From Bacteroidales bacterium (GTDB lineage: Bacteria > Bacteroidota > Bacteroidia > Bacteroidales > F082), in assembly GCA_015493525.1 (NCBI GenBank), contig WGCY01000039.1:17384-81383 (forward strand): a stretch of 64,000 nt of DNA, written 5' to 3'. The notes beneath the pieces were generated by a model that made no database searches, was not told where the DNA came from, and saw only the letters and a list, made by a program, of their open reading frames with translations. The translations under genes were made by a program, and so were the position numbers. This document shows positions 38,046 through 49,200 of the stretch, piece after piece; position 1 is the first letter of the stretch, and each line of letters begins with the position of its first letter.

Positions 38046-39320
38046 TCATGAAGTTGCTTTTCCAATCTTACTGGCCCATCCGGCGAAATAAAAAATAACG
38101 AGATAACAAACAATTAATATAGCATACGCATGTGTTGCTCCTACCGATTTAAGTCCGGAAAGATAACCGTAGAGTAGCGGGATAGTTGCACCACCGGCAA
38201 TAGCCATAATTAAAAAAGCCGAGCCTAGTTTTGTATGTTTTCCCAAACCATCGATGGCAAGCGGCCAAATAGCAGGCCACATTACAGAGTTTGCAAAACC
38301 TAAGGATGCCACAAAAAGAACGGATGTATACCCATGCGTAAATACAGCAATCAACGTAAAAATTACACCCAATAAAGAAAAATATTTAAGTGCTTTTCGC
38401 TGGGAAATATACCTGGGAATGGTAATGATTGCAACCAGATAACCTATTATCATCCCAATCATGGTAAATGATGAGAAAAATTTTGCCACATCTATGTTGA
38501 AGCCGAGTGAAAGCCCATAATTGATGAGTGTATCTACAGCCACCACTTCACAGCCCATATAAAAAAACAACGTAATCACGCCATACCAGAAATAAGGAAA
38601 CTGTAAAATGCTTGTCCGTCTCGAATCTGATTCAGATGACTCCTTTTCCTTAGCCTCCACTTCGGGTAAGGTTGAAATCTTTAGTAATACAGCCATTACC
38701 ATCAGGACAATTGCCATAATTACATAAGGTAGAATAACTTTATGGGACAGCGCATTTAATGCTGCGTCTTTTACCGGTCCGGTAAGATCTGCAAGATCTT
38801 TGCTGACTTTCCCAATACCGGTAAGAATAATAGCACCGAGTATCACGGGGCTTAAAATGCCGGCAAACTTATTGGCAATCCCCATAACACTAATCCTTTT
38901 GGCTGCGCTTTCAATAGGTCCTAAAATGGTTACATAGGGATTCGCAGCTGTTTGCAATACGGCTAAACCGGTTCCCTGGATAAATAATCCGGTTAAGAAC
39001 CAGAAATAAGTCCGTGTTAAAGCCGCCGGAACAAAAACTAAGGCTCCCAGAGCCATAATAGCCAATCCTAACGACATACCCATTTTATAACCCGTTTTTT
39101 TCAACAATACTGAAGAAGGAAGTGCCATTACAAAATAAGAAATATAAAAAGCAAAAGTTACCAGATAGGCCTCAAATGAACTTAATTCACAAGCCGTTTT
39201 AAGATAAGGAATTAGCGTTGCGTTAAGCCAGGTAATAAAACCAAAAATAAAGAATAAAATACCTATGGTAATAATAGGGCCCGTTTGTTCCCTTTTCTTT
39301 TTTTTAGCTTGATTTTTCAT
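38046..39320 (-). CDS. sugar MFS transporter, FucP-like
   Basis: Major facilitator of the fucose/glucose/galactose:H+ symporter group. 424 residues with 12 predicted helices. Motifs include FFIFGFITWLNATLIPYLK in helix 1 and QTAANPYVTILGP in the central part, which mark the FucP family. It imports monosaccharides from the periplasm into the cytoplasm. Lying among the hydrolases of the locus, it probably takes up the released galactose or galactosamine sugar. Confidence 0.9.
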   Translation of the reverse strand: MKNQAKKKKREQTGPIITIGILFFIFGFITWLNATLIPYLKTACELSSFEAYLVTFAFYISYFVMALPSSVLLKKTGYKMGMSLGLAIMALGALVFVPAALTRTYFWFLTGLFIQGTGLAVLQTAANPYVTILGPIESAAKRISVMGIANKFAGILSPVILGAIILTGIGKVSKDLADLTGPVKDAALNALSHKVILPYVIMAIVLMVMAVLLKISTLPEVEAKEKESSESDSRRTSILQFPYFWYGVITLFFYMGCEVVAVDTLINYGLSLGFNIDVAKFFSSFTMIGMIIGYLVAIITIPRYISQRKALKYFSLLGVIFTLIAVFTHGYTSVLFVASLGFANSVMWPAIWPLAIDGLGKHTKLGSAFLIMAIAGGATIPLLYGYLSGLKSVGATHAYAILIVCYLVIFYFAGWASKIGKATS

Positions 39321-39438
39321 ATTTATAATGTATTAAATTCACGTTTCTATTTTAATTTACTATTATGAATAGTAATCAGTCATTTCTATTGTGCTTATTC
39401 TTTCTTTGCATAATCAATACGAACCAAATAGTGGCTTG

Positions 39439-41586
39439 TTAATAAAAAACATTGGTTATTTTCCCATTTGGTTCTATCTTTATCGTCCTTATTTTATTAT
39501 TCAAATGGATATCTATAATATGAGAATGATCCATGTCCGTATTAATAAAAGACACCTGCTTGTTTGCAGGAAAATTAGCCCACGCTATTGCCTCACAGTT
39601 TTGTCCGGGATTATCCGCCCCTTTCTCTGTAATAAAAATATTGCCTCGATTCCTCTTAACAACAGAACGAAGAACCTCTGAAACGATTTCTTCTAAGGCT
39701 GTTTTTTTTGAACAGTCACCCCCTATATATTCCCATGTTGCTAAAAGAAATACATGTCCTTTTCCAAGAGAGTGCTCAATGATAAGTGGTTTTTTCATCC
39801 CGGCATAGGCATTAATAATAGTTGTAACAGAGGGGCTGGTTGTTTTAAAATCAGCGATATAATAGGCCGAAGATGGAAGGGTATTTAATTTTGTATTTTT
39901 TCTCATTATTTGAGAAATTCGACTGCCTTTTCCTATGATTTTCACTCCACACAGCTCACTTAGGTCCCCTCCCTTGAGAAGCCCACTAACGTTATAAGAA
40001 TCATTAACAACTTCTTTTCTGTCACCATCTCTGGGAATATTGAAATGAGGTACCGATATGAAAAGGGTTCCTCCATTTTTAACGTATTCAATTAAGTTAT
40101 TATAAAGCGTATTTGTCATACTGTTCCAGCCAAGGAATATCAAAGTCTTATATGAATTTAGCCGCTGCAGGGGTATGTTAGCAGGAACAACATCGAATTG
40201 TCCCTGAGGAAGTCCTGCAAGCCATCGATTTCTTTTGCCGTTTACAGTTCCCCGTTCTGTTAAAAAAATATCGTACATAAGCTCCCAGGAACGCTCTATA
40301 GCATCATAATGCCATTCTTTTCCAGCGTTCCACTGTGCCCACATAGGGGTATAGGGAGGCAAACTGGGATTTATAAACCAACCGACATACCCATCGAAAT
40401 TACCACGAATAATCGCTGTCCTTACTTCGGGGGTTCCAAGCTTTCCCCTGTCTTTTTTGATGGTATTCCAGCACTCCCCCCAGGTTTTACGTATGGCAGT
40501 CGTAACCGGTGAATTATACATAGTCATTTTCCCCTTTCCCTTTTCGAACCTTGTAAAACGCTTTCCATTAGGTTCGCAGGTATTTACAGAAAAATTACCA
40601 CTTTCCAGAAGTATGATTTTAGCACCTGACATCCATTCAAAATTAATTCCGGCTTTCAACAATCGCAAGGGAGCATCTCCAGAATAAGGTGGTAAATCAA
40701 GCTCAAGTGTCTGCCATTCCCAGGCATTCCATAGTCCCCACATCTCTTTGCCATATGCCTTGGCAGCTCCCCTAACATTAACTAAATACATCATTACATT
40801 TTTAAAATATGCTTCGGGAAGAACATAGTCAAACCCCGAAGCATAATTTATAGCTACCAGCCCGGAACCGGAAGTTGTTGCTGCCTTCGATAAACCTGGG
40901 TATTTATCGGATACTCTATTGGCAATCATACTTTTTCCTGCTTTCAATATTTCGTGATAGGCCTTTTTCATGGACGTACAATTCATTTTTATTTTCGCTT
41001 TTTCAGCAGAGCTTTTAGCTTGGTAAAGAAACCCATCCCATTCACCAAAATCTTGGGCAACAAACTTCAGATTATGAACCTCAGACAATTCTTTAAGATT
41101 TGTGCCGTAATTCAGTAACTCACTCATATAGACTGTTCCCATATAAATATTATTAGCCGCACAAAGCTTCCCTAAAGCCTCTGGATAATGATAAGGCTTA
41201 TGCTTCACGTAACTTTCATAAACCGGGTTGTTCTCCTTTTTGTGATGAGGCCCATCGCCCGGAGGCCAAAACCAAAGGGAATTACCCTGATTTTCACTAA
41301 TTGTAGCCTTAATAAAAAATTCTTGATTATGGATTGGCCTCCCCCATGCAAAATAAGGCCAATTAGAAGCATAACCTCCTTTTGATTCAGGGTACACAGA
41401 TGATCCGAAAATTATGCTCGTTGCATTAATGTCATTTATTTTATTCACCGGATGAGAAACAGCAGTAGACGAATCTTGTTGTTTTAATGGATTAGAAGGT
41501 TGTTTTCCACAAATAATATTTCTAACCCCTAAGATTAAGATAGAAGATATACCAATCAAAAGACTAATCTTTAGAAATATTCTCAT
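39439..41586 (-). CDS. uncharacterised secreted protein, glycoside-hydrolase-like
   Basis: 715 residues. A signal anchor (ISLLIGISSILILGV) is followed by a region rich in Trp and acidic residues (SLWFWPPGDGPHH, VAQDFGEWDGFLYQAK, EMWGLWNAWEWQTLELD) that looks like a sugar-binding TIM barrel. A C-terminal domain with LIFLGWNSMTNTLYNNLIEY, VKNGGTLFISVPHF and GKGHVFLLATWEY resembles the glutamine-amidotransferase-like trimerisation domain of GH42 enzymes. I cannot name a family. Its position in the locus suggests action on the glycan. A hairpin with T run separates it from the upstream gene. Confidence 0.7.
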   Translation of the reverse strand: MRIFLKISLLIGISSILILGVRNIICGKQPSNPLKQQDSSTAVSHPVNKINDINATSIIFGSSVYPESKGGYASNWPYFAWGRPIHNQEFFIKATISENQGNSLWFWPPGDGPHHKKENNPVYESYVKHKPYHYPEALGKLCAANNIYMGTVYMSELLNYGTNLKELSEVHNLKFVAQDFGEWDGFLYQAKSSAEKAKIKMNCTSMKKAYHEILKAGKSMIANRVSDKYPGLSKAATTSGSGLVAINYASGFDYVLPEAYFKNVMMYLVNVRGAAKAYGKEMWGLWNAWEWQTLELDLPPYSGDAPLRLLKAGINFEWMSGAKIILLESGNFSVNTCEPNGKRFTRFEKGKGKMTMYNSPVTTAIRKTWGECWNTIKKDRGKLGTPEVRTAIIRGNFDGYVGWFINPSLPPYTPMWAQWNAGKEWHYDAIERSWELMYDIFLTERGTVNGKRNRWLAGLPQGQFDVVPANIPLQRLNSYKTLIFLGWNSMTNTLYNNLIEYVKNGGTLFISVPHFNIPRDGDRKEVVNDSYNVSGLLKGGDLSELCGVKIIGKGSRISQIMRKNTKLNTLPSSAYYIADFKTTSPSVTTIINAYAGMKKPLIIEHSLGKGHVFLLATWEYIGGDCSKKTALEEIVSEVLRSVVKRNRGNIFITEKGADNPGQNCEAIAWANFPANKQVSFINTDMDHSHIIDIHLNNKIRTIKIEPNGKITNVFY

Positions 41587-41629
41587 CTGTTCATAGTTTT
41601 ATACTTACTTTTTTTAATATTTTTTGTAT

Positions 41630-41681
41630 AAAAACCAAGGGGACTATTAAAAATAGGTTACTCTTCAATAGCCCCATGGTT
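41630..41681 (-). terminator. terminator or attenuator hairpin inside the glycan locus
   Basis: A long imperfect stem (41633-41648 with 41667-41681, about 14 pairs) is followed on the minus strand by TTTTT. It lies between the deacetylase-fold gene and the 715-residue protein gene, so transcription may drop here. Confidence 0.6.
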
Positions 41682-41743
41682 CCAGTTTGCTTATGAAAAA
41701 ACTGTCTTGTTATAATTTTCCGTTCTTATTTAATACGTAAATC

Positions 41744-43222
41744 TCAGAAAGAAATATTAATCTTGGTTGTTTCCCCTTGTATATCATGGGCATTCAGTGT
41801 TAACGACAATGTTTTTGTCGTACTATCATAATTCGTGGCAATTAATGCAACGGACGGGTTTGATATCTCTATTTTGCCTGGCGAAGTAATTCCTGCTATT
41901 TTCACAACTTGTTGGCCGTAAATTCTTAAATTAATTGATGCTTTATCCTTTTCATATATAAAATCATATACATTGTAAGTTCCGTCATTATATACGTAAT
42001 ATGGCATAATTTTGGAACCAATTGAATATTTTAGCGTATAGTTCTTTTGCTCTAGCACGGGCAAATAAAGGAAACCAAACCCCTGATCCTCAAAATAAGA
42101 AGCAATTTCTCTATTATTTATGCTTGCCGCAGAAATATGCTGCCCTTCTGCTAAAGCTACTTTTAGTACCATTCCGGTTAAAAATCCTTTCTGATAAGCT
42201 ACATCAGGCATTTTTGTGTTGTCGATTTCAACGATGTCATCGTTTTTCTCTTTTATTAAGGTGTATTTTTTATATAGCCACTGGGAATAGAATTGTGCCG
42301 TATTTTTTGCAAGATACCTGTTTCTTTGTTGCTGGATCATTGTTAAAAAATCTATCCATTTCTGGTTGGTTTCTTCTTGACGGGAATCATCAGGGGCAAG
42401 CCAGTTTGTCCAATGCGATTCGACAATATCTGATTCCAGTTTATCGACAGGTACTGTTGGTAAACACGAGTAATCATTCCACATGGTGCCATAAATATTT
42501 CTGTTTATAGCCAATACTCCGTGATCAAAACCGCCTCCATTGGGCTCTTTTGGTGGGTTTAATTCAGGAACCTCGTCAAACATTGTATTGGCATATTTTA
42601 CACCTGCCGTACCAAGAACGGAGCCTGTGCTATATTCTCCGTCAGGATTCCAGTAATAACCATAAGCACAGGCCACAAAGCTTTCGGGGAAAGAATGGCC
42701 TTCTTCTTTTGAGAGCCCGTATTGTGCCATTATTTCCTTAAAACATTTCACCCGGTCTTGCATAATCTTTTCAGGCCAGGGATGATCATCTTCCAAATTA
42801 TACCATTCAGCTCTTTTTCGTTTATTCGGTTCAGGCCAATATTCATGTAAAATACCGTGTAGCCCAAATTCGAGATTGGCTGCATTTTGTTTTACATAAT
42901 CCATGATTTCAATCTGTTCATTACAGATATTTCGCGAATTATCCCAGTTTTTCCCATGGGGATTAGTAGTGGGATATTTTCCCAGGATATTTAACCGGTC
43001 CATTTCCCCCAAAACAAACAATCCCATTAATCTGATTTTCATCGTGTTGGCAACCTTTACAACGCATTTATAGTTGTCAACATCCATTTTCCTGTCAATT
43101 CCGATACGGAACGGGCCCTGATGGTCTCCATAACCATCGTCATTACCATTCATCCATCCAAAATCATCAATGGCAAAGGCAAAAGGTCTGGGAAAAATTA
43201 CTCCTTCTTTTTTAGTATTCAT
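41744..43222 (-). CDS. polysaccharide-deacetylase-fold-like protein, cytoplasmic
   Basis: 492 residues without a signal peptide. The N-terminal part has FAFAIDDFGWMNG (Asp pair of NodB-type motif 1), IRLMGLFVLGEMDR and FGLHGILHEYW (His of motif 2), then a long insert and a C-terminal beta-sandwich. The similarity to deacetylases is only at motif level. If it were the N-acetylgalactosamine-6-phosphate deacetylase missing from this pathway it would be an unusual one, but that is speculation. It lies 3 bp after the GH36-like gene. Confidence 0.6.
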   Translation of the reverse strand: MNTKKEGVIFPRPFAFAIDDFGWMNGNDDGYGDHQGPFRIGIDRKMDVDNYKCVVKVANTMKIRLMGLFVLGEMDRLNILGKYPTTNPHGKNWDNSRNICNEQIEIMDYVKQNAANLEFGLHGILHEYWPEPNKRKRAEWYNLEDDHPWPEKIMQDRVKCFKEIMAQYGLSKEEGHSFPESFVACAYGYYWNPDGEYSTGSVLGTAGVKYANTMFDEVPELNPPKEPNGGGFDHGVLAINRNIYGTMWNDYSCLPTVPVDKLESDIVESHWTNWLAPDDSRQEETNQKWIDFLTMIQQQRNRYLAKNTAQFYSQWLYKKYTLIKEKNDDIVEIDNTKMPDVAYQKGFLTGMVLKVALAEGQHISAASINNREIASYFEDQGFGFLYLPVLEQKNYTLKYSIGSKIMPYYVYNDGTYNVYDFIYEKDKASINLRIYGQQVVKIAGITSPGKIEISNPSVALIATNYDSTTKTLSLTLNAHDIQGETTKINISF

Positions 43223-43225
43223 TTT

Positions 43226-45304
43226 TTACTCTTTATTTGGATAAACTTCAATTAATAAATATTTACGAAAAGATACGTTAATAAAGGGTTGTCCTCCTTT
43301 TATCGTACCGATATTTTTGCTATTTACGTAATCATAAACCGTATAAACTTTCTTTTGGTCGAGGCCGCGCAAATCAATTTTACCTTCCCAATTTTTTGCA
43401 TAAAATGAATAAAACAGCGTATCGCCTTTCTGAAGTACATGGGTTTCGGGCTTATTCCATCCGATATCATATAAAGTGCCAAGGTAGTTGGCTTTGGATA
43501 GCATTTTCTGCTTGTAGATACTTATCCATTTCTTCCATAATTTGGCTTTTTCAGGTGTAAGCAAAAAATCTCCATCGGTTACGGCAGGATTATTTTTCGG
43601 CCACGTAAATTTACTTCCGGGAACACCGCCAATACCAATGGTGGAAGCAAAGTCATTACCACCATCGCTCAATTCCACATGATCACCATAATAAGCAGTT
43701 TTATTTAACAAAGCTTTGTAAACCTTACCTTTAAGCCTGATTTGCCAACTGCTTGTCGGATCGGAAGCAACCGCCTGGTTCATAGTTTGCATATTATAAA
43801 ACGACATACAGGTCCCGCAGGGACAGTGCTCTATTACGGCATTTGGTTTTTTGTTACGAACAGTTTTGTATATCATTTTAAAAAAGTCAGGTAGTTTTTC
43901 ACAGGCCTCTTCCGGGTTTTTCAAATGATGTGCAGGGTTATAATCAGGAGGAACAGCATTTTGAAACTGTCCATCAAGCTTCAACCCATCAAATCCCCAT
44001 TTATTGATAAACAGGTTTAAATCTTTTTTTGTTTTTGCAATTGTTTTGCTGTAAGTAGGCCCCATATAGTAACTGTCCCACCAGGTAATATATCGGGGTG
44101 ACCAATCTTTGTTGTACAAAATAATATCGGGTTCTTTTTTGAAAAGTTTTGAGCAAGGTGAAACAGCTAGAGGAGTGTACCAAAGTTTGGCTTTTAAGCC
44201 ATAGCTATGTATCTTATTTACAAGGGATTTCATTTGTTTATCACCTCCAGGGAATTTCTTCCGGTTTACATGCCAATCCCCTTCTGCCTGCTGATAACCA
44301 TCGTCTATAACCACCCACTTGAAACCTAATTTCTTTACCATAGGCAGTGTCCCGATAATTTCGGAAGGTGTAACATTTCGTTCGTACCCCCAGGCACACC
44401 AAACGGGTTCAAAAGCCCCATCTTCCGGTTTTGGAAAGGTAATCCCCCTTCTCTGCATAAATTCCGAAAACTTTCTTAAAGAAATAAAGCAATCGCCTGT
44501 ATGAACTGACACAAAAGTTTTGGGAAGTTTCAAGGTGTCTCCGTTAGCGAACGGATGGGTCTCCTTATATTTTTTTTGAATGGAAATATCCACACCGGAC
44601 ACTTCATCATCTGATTCAACAGGTAGGGTAACCCGTAGCGGAACCATATTGATATGCCCTATGGCAATCCCCACATCGCGGCGCCAGATATCTGTTACCG
44701 GAATGCCGCCGCCATAATCAGAACTTGTCATTCCGAGATAATTTTCCCTGTAAAAACCGTTACTTACCGGCCTGATCCAGTCGGAACGCTCATCTGTTGT
44801 GCCGCCCTGAAACGACCATGCCAGCGTATCACCCTGTGAATAAGAAATGTCGTAATGGTTACTAACCCATTTTTTCAGGTTTAAATATTCCCCATTGTTG
44901 ATAAACTCCGTATTAAATATGGCCATATTGGGAAAATTATTATAAACAGTAATGGATAGTCGCTTTTCGACTTTAACCCTTCCTTTATTACATTCCCCGA
45001 TAATGATATATCTTTCCCCTTTTCCTATGCTGTCGCTGATTTCAAAAGCGGTATCCTTTTCACGATGAAAATCTTTAAGCTTCCAATGACGGGTTTCGAT
45101 ATATTCAGAATAGCTATAATCTTTGGTTAACGGTTCTGTTTGTTGCACATCGGTAATGTGGGTACGCATTAATGCATCTAATTCAATCGAAAGGTCCTTG
45201 CCGCTTATTTTTAGACTTTGTATTTTATCAGTATGTCCGAAACTACAGGATTGAAGTTCCCAAAACAAGGGCATCAATAACAGAATAAATAATTTCGATT
45301 TCAT
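43226..45304 (-). CDS. alpha-galactosidase-like lipoprotein (GH36/GH27 type)
   Basis: 692 residues from ATG at 45304. A lipobox (LFWELQSCSFG) predicts membrane anchoring. An N-terminal beta-sandwich is followed by a TIM barrel: GFKWVVIDDGYQ, AKLWYTPL, FDGLKLDGQF with D444 as nucleophile, EHCPCGTC, and ASDPTSSW with the acid/base Asp. It hydrolyses terminal alpha-galactose or alpha-GalNAc. It sits between a DMT transporter and the deacetylase-fold gene. The substrate is inferred from the aga genes in the locus. Confidence 0.88.
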   Translation of the reverse strand: MKSKLFILLLMPLFWELQSCSFGHTDKIQSLKISGKDLSIELDALMRTHITDVQQTEPLTKDYSYSEYIETRHWKLKDFHREKDTAFEISDSIGKGERYIIIGECNKGRVKVEKRLSITVYNNFPNMAIFNTEFINNGEYLNLKKWVSNHYDISYSQGDTLAWSFQGGTTDERSDWIRPVSNGFYRENYLGMTSSDYGGGIPVTDIWRRDVGIAIGHINMVPLRVTLPVESDDEVSGVDISIQKKYKETHPFANGDTLKLPKTFVSVHTGDCFISLRKFSEFMQRRGITFPKPEDGAFEPVWCAWGYERNVTPSEIIGTLPMVKKLGFKWVVIDDGYQQAEGDWHVNRKKFPGGDKQMKSLVNKIHSYGLKAKLWYTPLAVSPCSKLFKKEPDIILYNKDWSPRYITWWDSYYMGPTYSKTIAKTKKDLNLFINKWGFDGLKLDGQFQNAVPPDYNPAHHLKNPEEACEKLPDFFKMIYKTVRNKKPNAVIEHCPCGTCMSFYNMQTMNQAVASDPTSSWQIRLKGKVYKALLNKTAYYGDHVELSDGGNDFASTIGIGGVPGSKFTWPKNNPAVTDGDFLLTPEKAKLWKKWISIYKQKMLSKANYLGTLYDIGWNKPETHVLQKGDTLFYSFYAKNWEGKIDLRGLDQKKVYTVYDYVNSKNIGTIKGGQPFINVSFRKYLLIEVYPNKE

Positions 45305-45363
45305 TATATTATGCACTTTAATTAATTTTGATTCCAGGATTGAACTATTTATAAATTATGGGG

Positions 45364-46239
45364 TTAACTATCTTCAAAAGCCAACACGAACATAGAAGTA
45401 ACTGATAATACCATACCAACTAAAATAATATTATCAGGCATAGTTTTGTAAAGAATCAATGAAATAATGACAGTAATTACTGGGGCAACAGCATTGGTAA
45501 GCGGACTAACAATAATAGCTTTCCCGTATCGAAACGCATAGACCAGGGTAAGTGCACCGGCAGCATTTAGAATTTGTATCATGGCGGTATAACCTATTAA
45601 TCTCCAATTCCACGTCAACTTTGCTAATGTGGCATTGTTTGTCATGTAAAATGCAACGGGAGCAAGGAGTAGGCCTGTTATTGTCATATAAAAAAAGATA
45701 CTTTCCGCACGCATCCGGTTATTGGCCATTTTCATAAAAAATGCTTGCAGGCCCCAGGCAAGAAAAACCAGCAAGGCAAAAGCCAACCATAAAAGGCCAT
45801 GAGTAATATTATTGTCCGGGGCCTGGTATGATAGAAAAGGGATGGCTATCAACGCTAATATTATGCCAACCCACCCCCTGGAGGAAGCTTTTTCCTTAAG
45901 AAAGAACAGCGATAACAGTATTGTTATTACGGGTGAGAGCGAAATAATAGGGAAAATTAGATAGGCTGGCCCGTTGGCAATGGCACCCGTAAATAGTATT
46001 AATTGCCCACCAGCTCCAAGAAAACCTATAATTGTTCCGTACAATATTGATTTTTTATCCGTTTCGGGTTTCCAGCTTATTGATTTTAGGGCAAACAAAG
46101 CAGGGATAACCATTGTTATTGCCCAGATTACATAGATAATTGTTCCCGGATATTGGGATGTTTCCGTATAAGCCCCCCATACTCCCCAAAACAGAGTAGT
46201 AATCAATGCATAAAGCAACCACGGTTTTTTATTTGCCAT
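45364..46239 (-). CDS. EamA/DMT-family transporter
   Basis: 291 residues with ten predicted helices in two repeats (FWGVWGAYTETSQYPG near the start; VYAFRYGKAIIVSPL in the second half). Drug/metabolite transporter superfamily. In this locus it is most likely a sugar or sugar-derivative carrier; direction and substrate are unknown. It lies 9 bp after the secreted DUF4832 gene. Confidence 0.85.
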   Translation of the reverse strand: MANKKPWLLYALITTLFWGVWGAYTETSQYPGTIIYVIWAITMVIPALFALKSISWKPETDKKSILYGTIIGFLGAGGQLILFTGAIANGPAYLIFPIISLSPVITILLSLFFLKEKASSRGWVGIILALIAIPFLSYQAPDNNITHGLLWLAFALLVFLAWGLQAFFMKMANNRMRAESIFFYMTITGLLLAPVAFYMTNNATLAKLTWNWRLIGYTAMIQILNAAGALTLVYAFRYGKAIIVSPLTNAVAPVITVIISLILYKTMPDNIILVGMVLSVTSMFVLAFEDS

Positions 46240-46248
46240 AATTTATAT

Positions 46249-49200
46249 TTAAAAAATTATGAGTTTCTTAAACAATAAGGTCTTTTTTCCTGAAATTTTT
46301 AAAAGGTAATATCCCGCCTTTATATTGGTTACATTCAATGGAATCGTTGTCTTTCCGGTTATTTGCCTGGGATTAAGGGACATAATTTTCCGTCCGTTTA
46401 AAGAATAAAGAGAGACTTGGACAATATCCGGTTTTTCCAATGAAATTTCAATCTGGCCGTACTGCTTTACAGGGTTAGGAATTATGGTAACCGAAGCATT
46501 GTGATTTATTATGCTATTTATTCCGAGCGGACGTCCAGGCCGCATTCCCTTAACCCTGGTATAAGGTGAGCGTAAAAAATTCTTATAAGAAAACACCCTG
46601 TAATAATAATTAGTTGTACTGTCCAGATTTTTATCAATGTATTGGAACTTAGTATTGTCCAGTTTTACAAGTTGCTTAAAATGAAGGCTGTCGTTTGCTG
46701 AACGTTCTATGACATAGCCTTCAGGAGATTGGTCAGGAAACCACGTTATTTTAATGCGAGACCACTTATGCTCTGTCAGGGTTCCCAAATTGAAATATCT
46801 TGGGCTTGATGGGGGCTGGTATTTCATAAAACTAAAATGTTCATCATTGCCCCATACATCCTGCCCATCAATAAACAACGAAGCACCAAAAGTATTTGCC
46901 GTATCCAGCCCTGTTTCACTCATTTTAATACCCGATTCTAAAAAGTTACTGTTGTGATAGGAGGCGATAAGCTTTTTAAACCGGCTTTCTCCTGAGACAA
47001 TTGAAAAAAGGGAATCGTTACTTATATACCAATCGAAAGTACCATCGTTGTTTATATCAAAATTAACCCGGTATGATTTTTCAATTTTACCATCAATGGC
47101 AAAGTAGAGGCTGTCGGCCGTCCGGTTGTTAAAAAAGCAGATAGAAGCCATCGTTCCGTTTACGAAGCCTGTGGCTGAAGGAGGAACAACATCCCAATCA
47201 TTGGGATTCCCATCAAGGTGTATTTCAGCATACCGGCCCTGACTATCTGATATAGTTTTATGAATTGTATCAGAAAAAGCAGATAAGTTGTTTCCTTCCT
47301 TGTATTGGATACGATAGGAAACTTTGTCTCCCAGTTGTAAATCTTCATCGAAATAAACGACCTGGTCATTTTTTAAAACAGCCAGGTTTTTAAAGTTTCC
47401 ACCTGAAACAGATTTTTGTAAAAAAGTAAATACGTTATTACTTTGTAAATTTCTTGTCCAGTAAATTATGTTGTGTGTCCCGTAATTTTTGCATATAAGA
47501 GCCTCCGGATACCCCGCCGTGTTGTTTTTTTGATAGTAAATCAAATCTTTACCGGCCAAAGGTAAATAACTTTCTTTGGATTTTTGATTGTTAATATTTT
47601 CATAACCAAGGCTTAAGGTATAATTATTTTTTGGCAGATTTAGTTGACTAAACGGCATTTTAAGTTCGACAACTTTATGATTATGGATAATATTTACCCG
47701 GGTTAAAAACGACCAGGCTAATTCGTGGTTTGTGCCGGTATATTGTAGCAAACGGTTGGAGTCGATCATATAATCAAATCCCGATTGTTTCCAGGGACCA
47801 TAGAAAGCTCCGGTTGTCGTATCATCATCCGTATTTAAGAGAATACGATTGTGTGACAAAAGGCTGTCCCCGGTAATCAAAACGAAAAGGGTATCAGCCG
47901 AATTAAAGAGTTTCAGTGTTTGGGGAGCCTGATCCGTAGCGGAGTAAGTTAAGGGTATATTTTCCCAATCTTCTGCATTGCCATCAATAATTATATGCGT
48001 TTGTCCGGAAAAAATAGTGTTTTTTCCTTTAAAATAATTGCCTCCGTAATAAGTGGGTACCTGAACCGAAGTGTTAACCTTAACGATGTGGTTTAAAGAA
48101 TTATATCCGGAAACGGAATCCCACACATTGATGTTGGCCAGGCGTATTGAATATTCAGGATTTTCATTAAGACGGGTATCTGCATCTGGAAAATTGATAT
48201 AAACCCCATAATCACCAGGCTCTATATACCTAGGAAGTCCTGCTGTGATATTTATATGAATCGTATCGTGAATGGGCCATAAGCGCATATCCCCTTCAGG
48301 ATTAATGTAGTAGGTTTTTCCGTTGGTTTTGTTTTTCAAAATAATTTCTACAGGCCGTGGATTTGTAGGGTTCGCCCAACCATCGTTTGTCATTTTAATA
48401 TTCAGGTGAAATATTCCTCCGGGTTTTGAGCTATCTTGAATCTCACTAGCTAAAAGTCTGAACCGGTATCCTAATTTACGTTGAATTTCCGGAAAACAGC
48501 CTTGATCTTGCCATTCTCTGATAATCGATTGATTATAATCTTTGTTTAAAAAGGTCCAATGAAAACGGCGCATTTCCTTCACTGAGTTACTACAAGTTGA
48601 TTGTGCGCATTTTTGACAGGTTTCACCTCCAACAATTGTATATTTTGAATCTTCTGCCAGATAAGGTTTTTCAATAGTACTATCAATATAAGTTCCCACA
48701 TCGCTTGGACTAGAGACAAAACAATCGTTATGATGTGCAATTCTTGCAATGGGCAGATCAGTATAAGCTTGTGCCTGTGACACAGGCGTGTAAGAATTTA
48801 AATTTAGTAGCTTTATCTTATAATTGGGAGTTCGTACCTGTATCATCCTGTTTGCGGGCATAGCTGTAAGTAATGAATCAACTAATTGTCGTCTGTCGGC
48901 CCAATTCTTAGCAGAAATATTGCCCGGGCTTATGGAATAATAATCCGTATAATACCATTCACCCCAGGCTCCAATGAAACCTGCCTGCAAAACGAGTATT
49001 ACATCACTATTTGCCTGAAGAACAGGTTTCAGCTGACGAACGTGTTTTAATACTATTTCAGGACGGGCATCTCCATATGGAGGGGTGGATTTATCTGTGT
49101 AACTGAAACGAATGACAGCTTTCATACCTGCTTTTCTCAGAACCTGAAAGTCGTCTTCCATATTGCGAAGAAAAGAGGTTGAAATAAGGCCATGTTTAAA

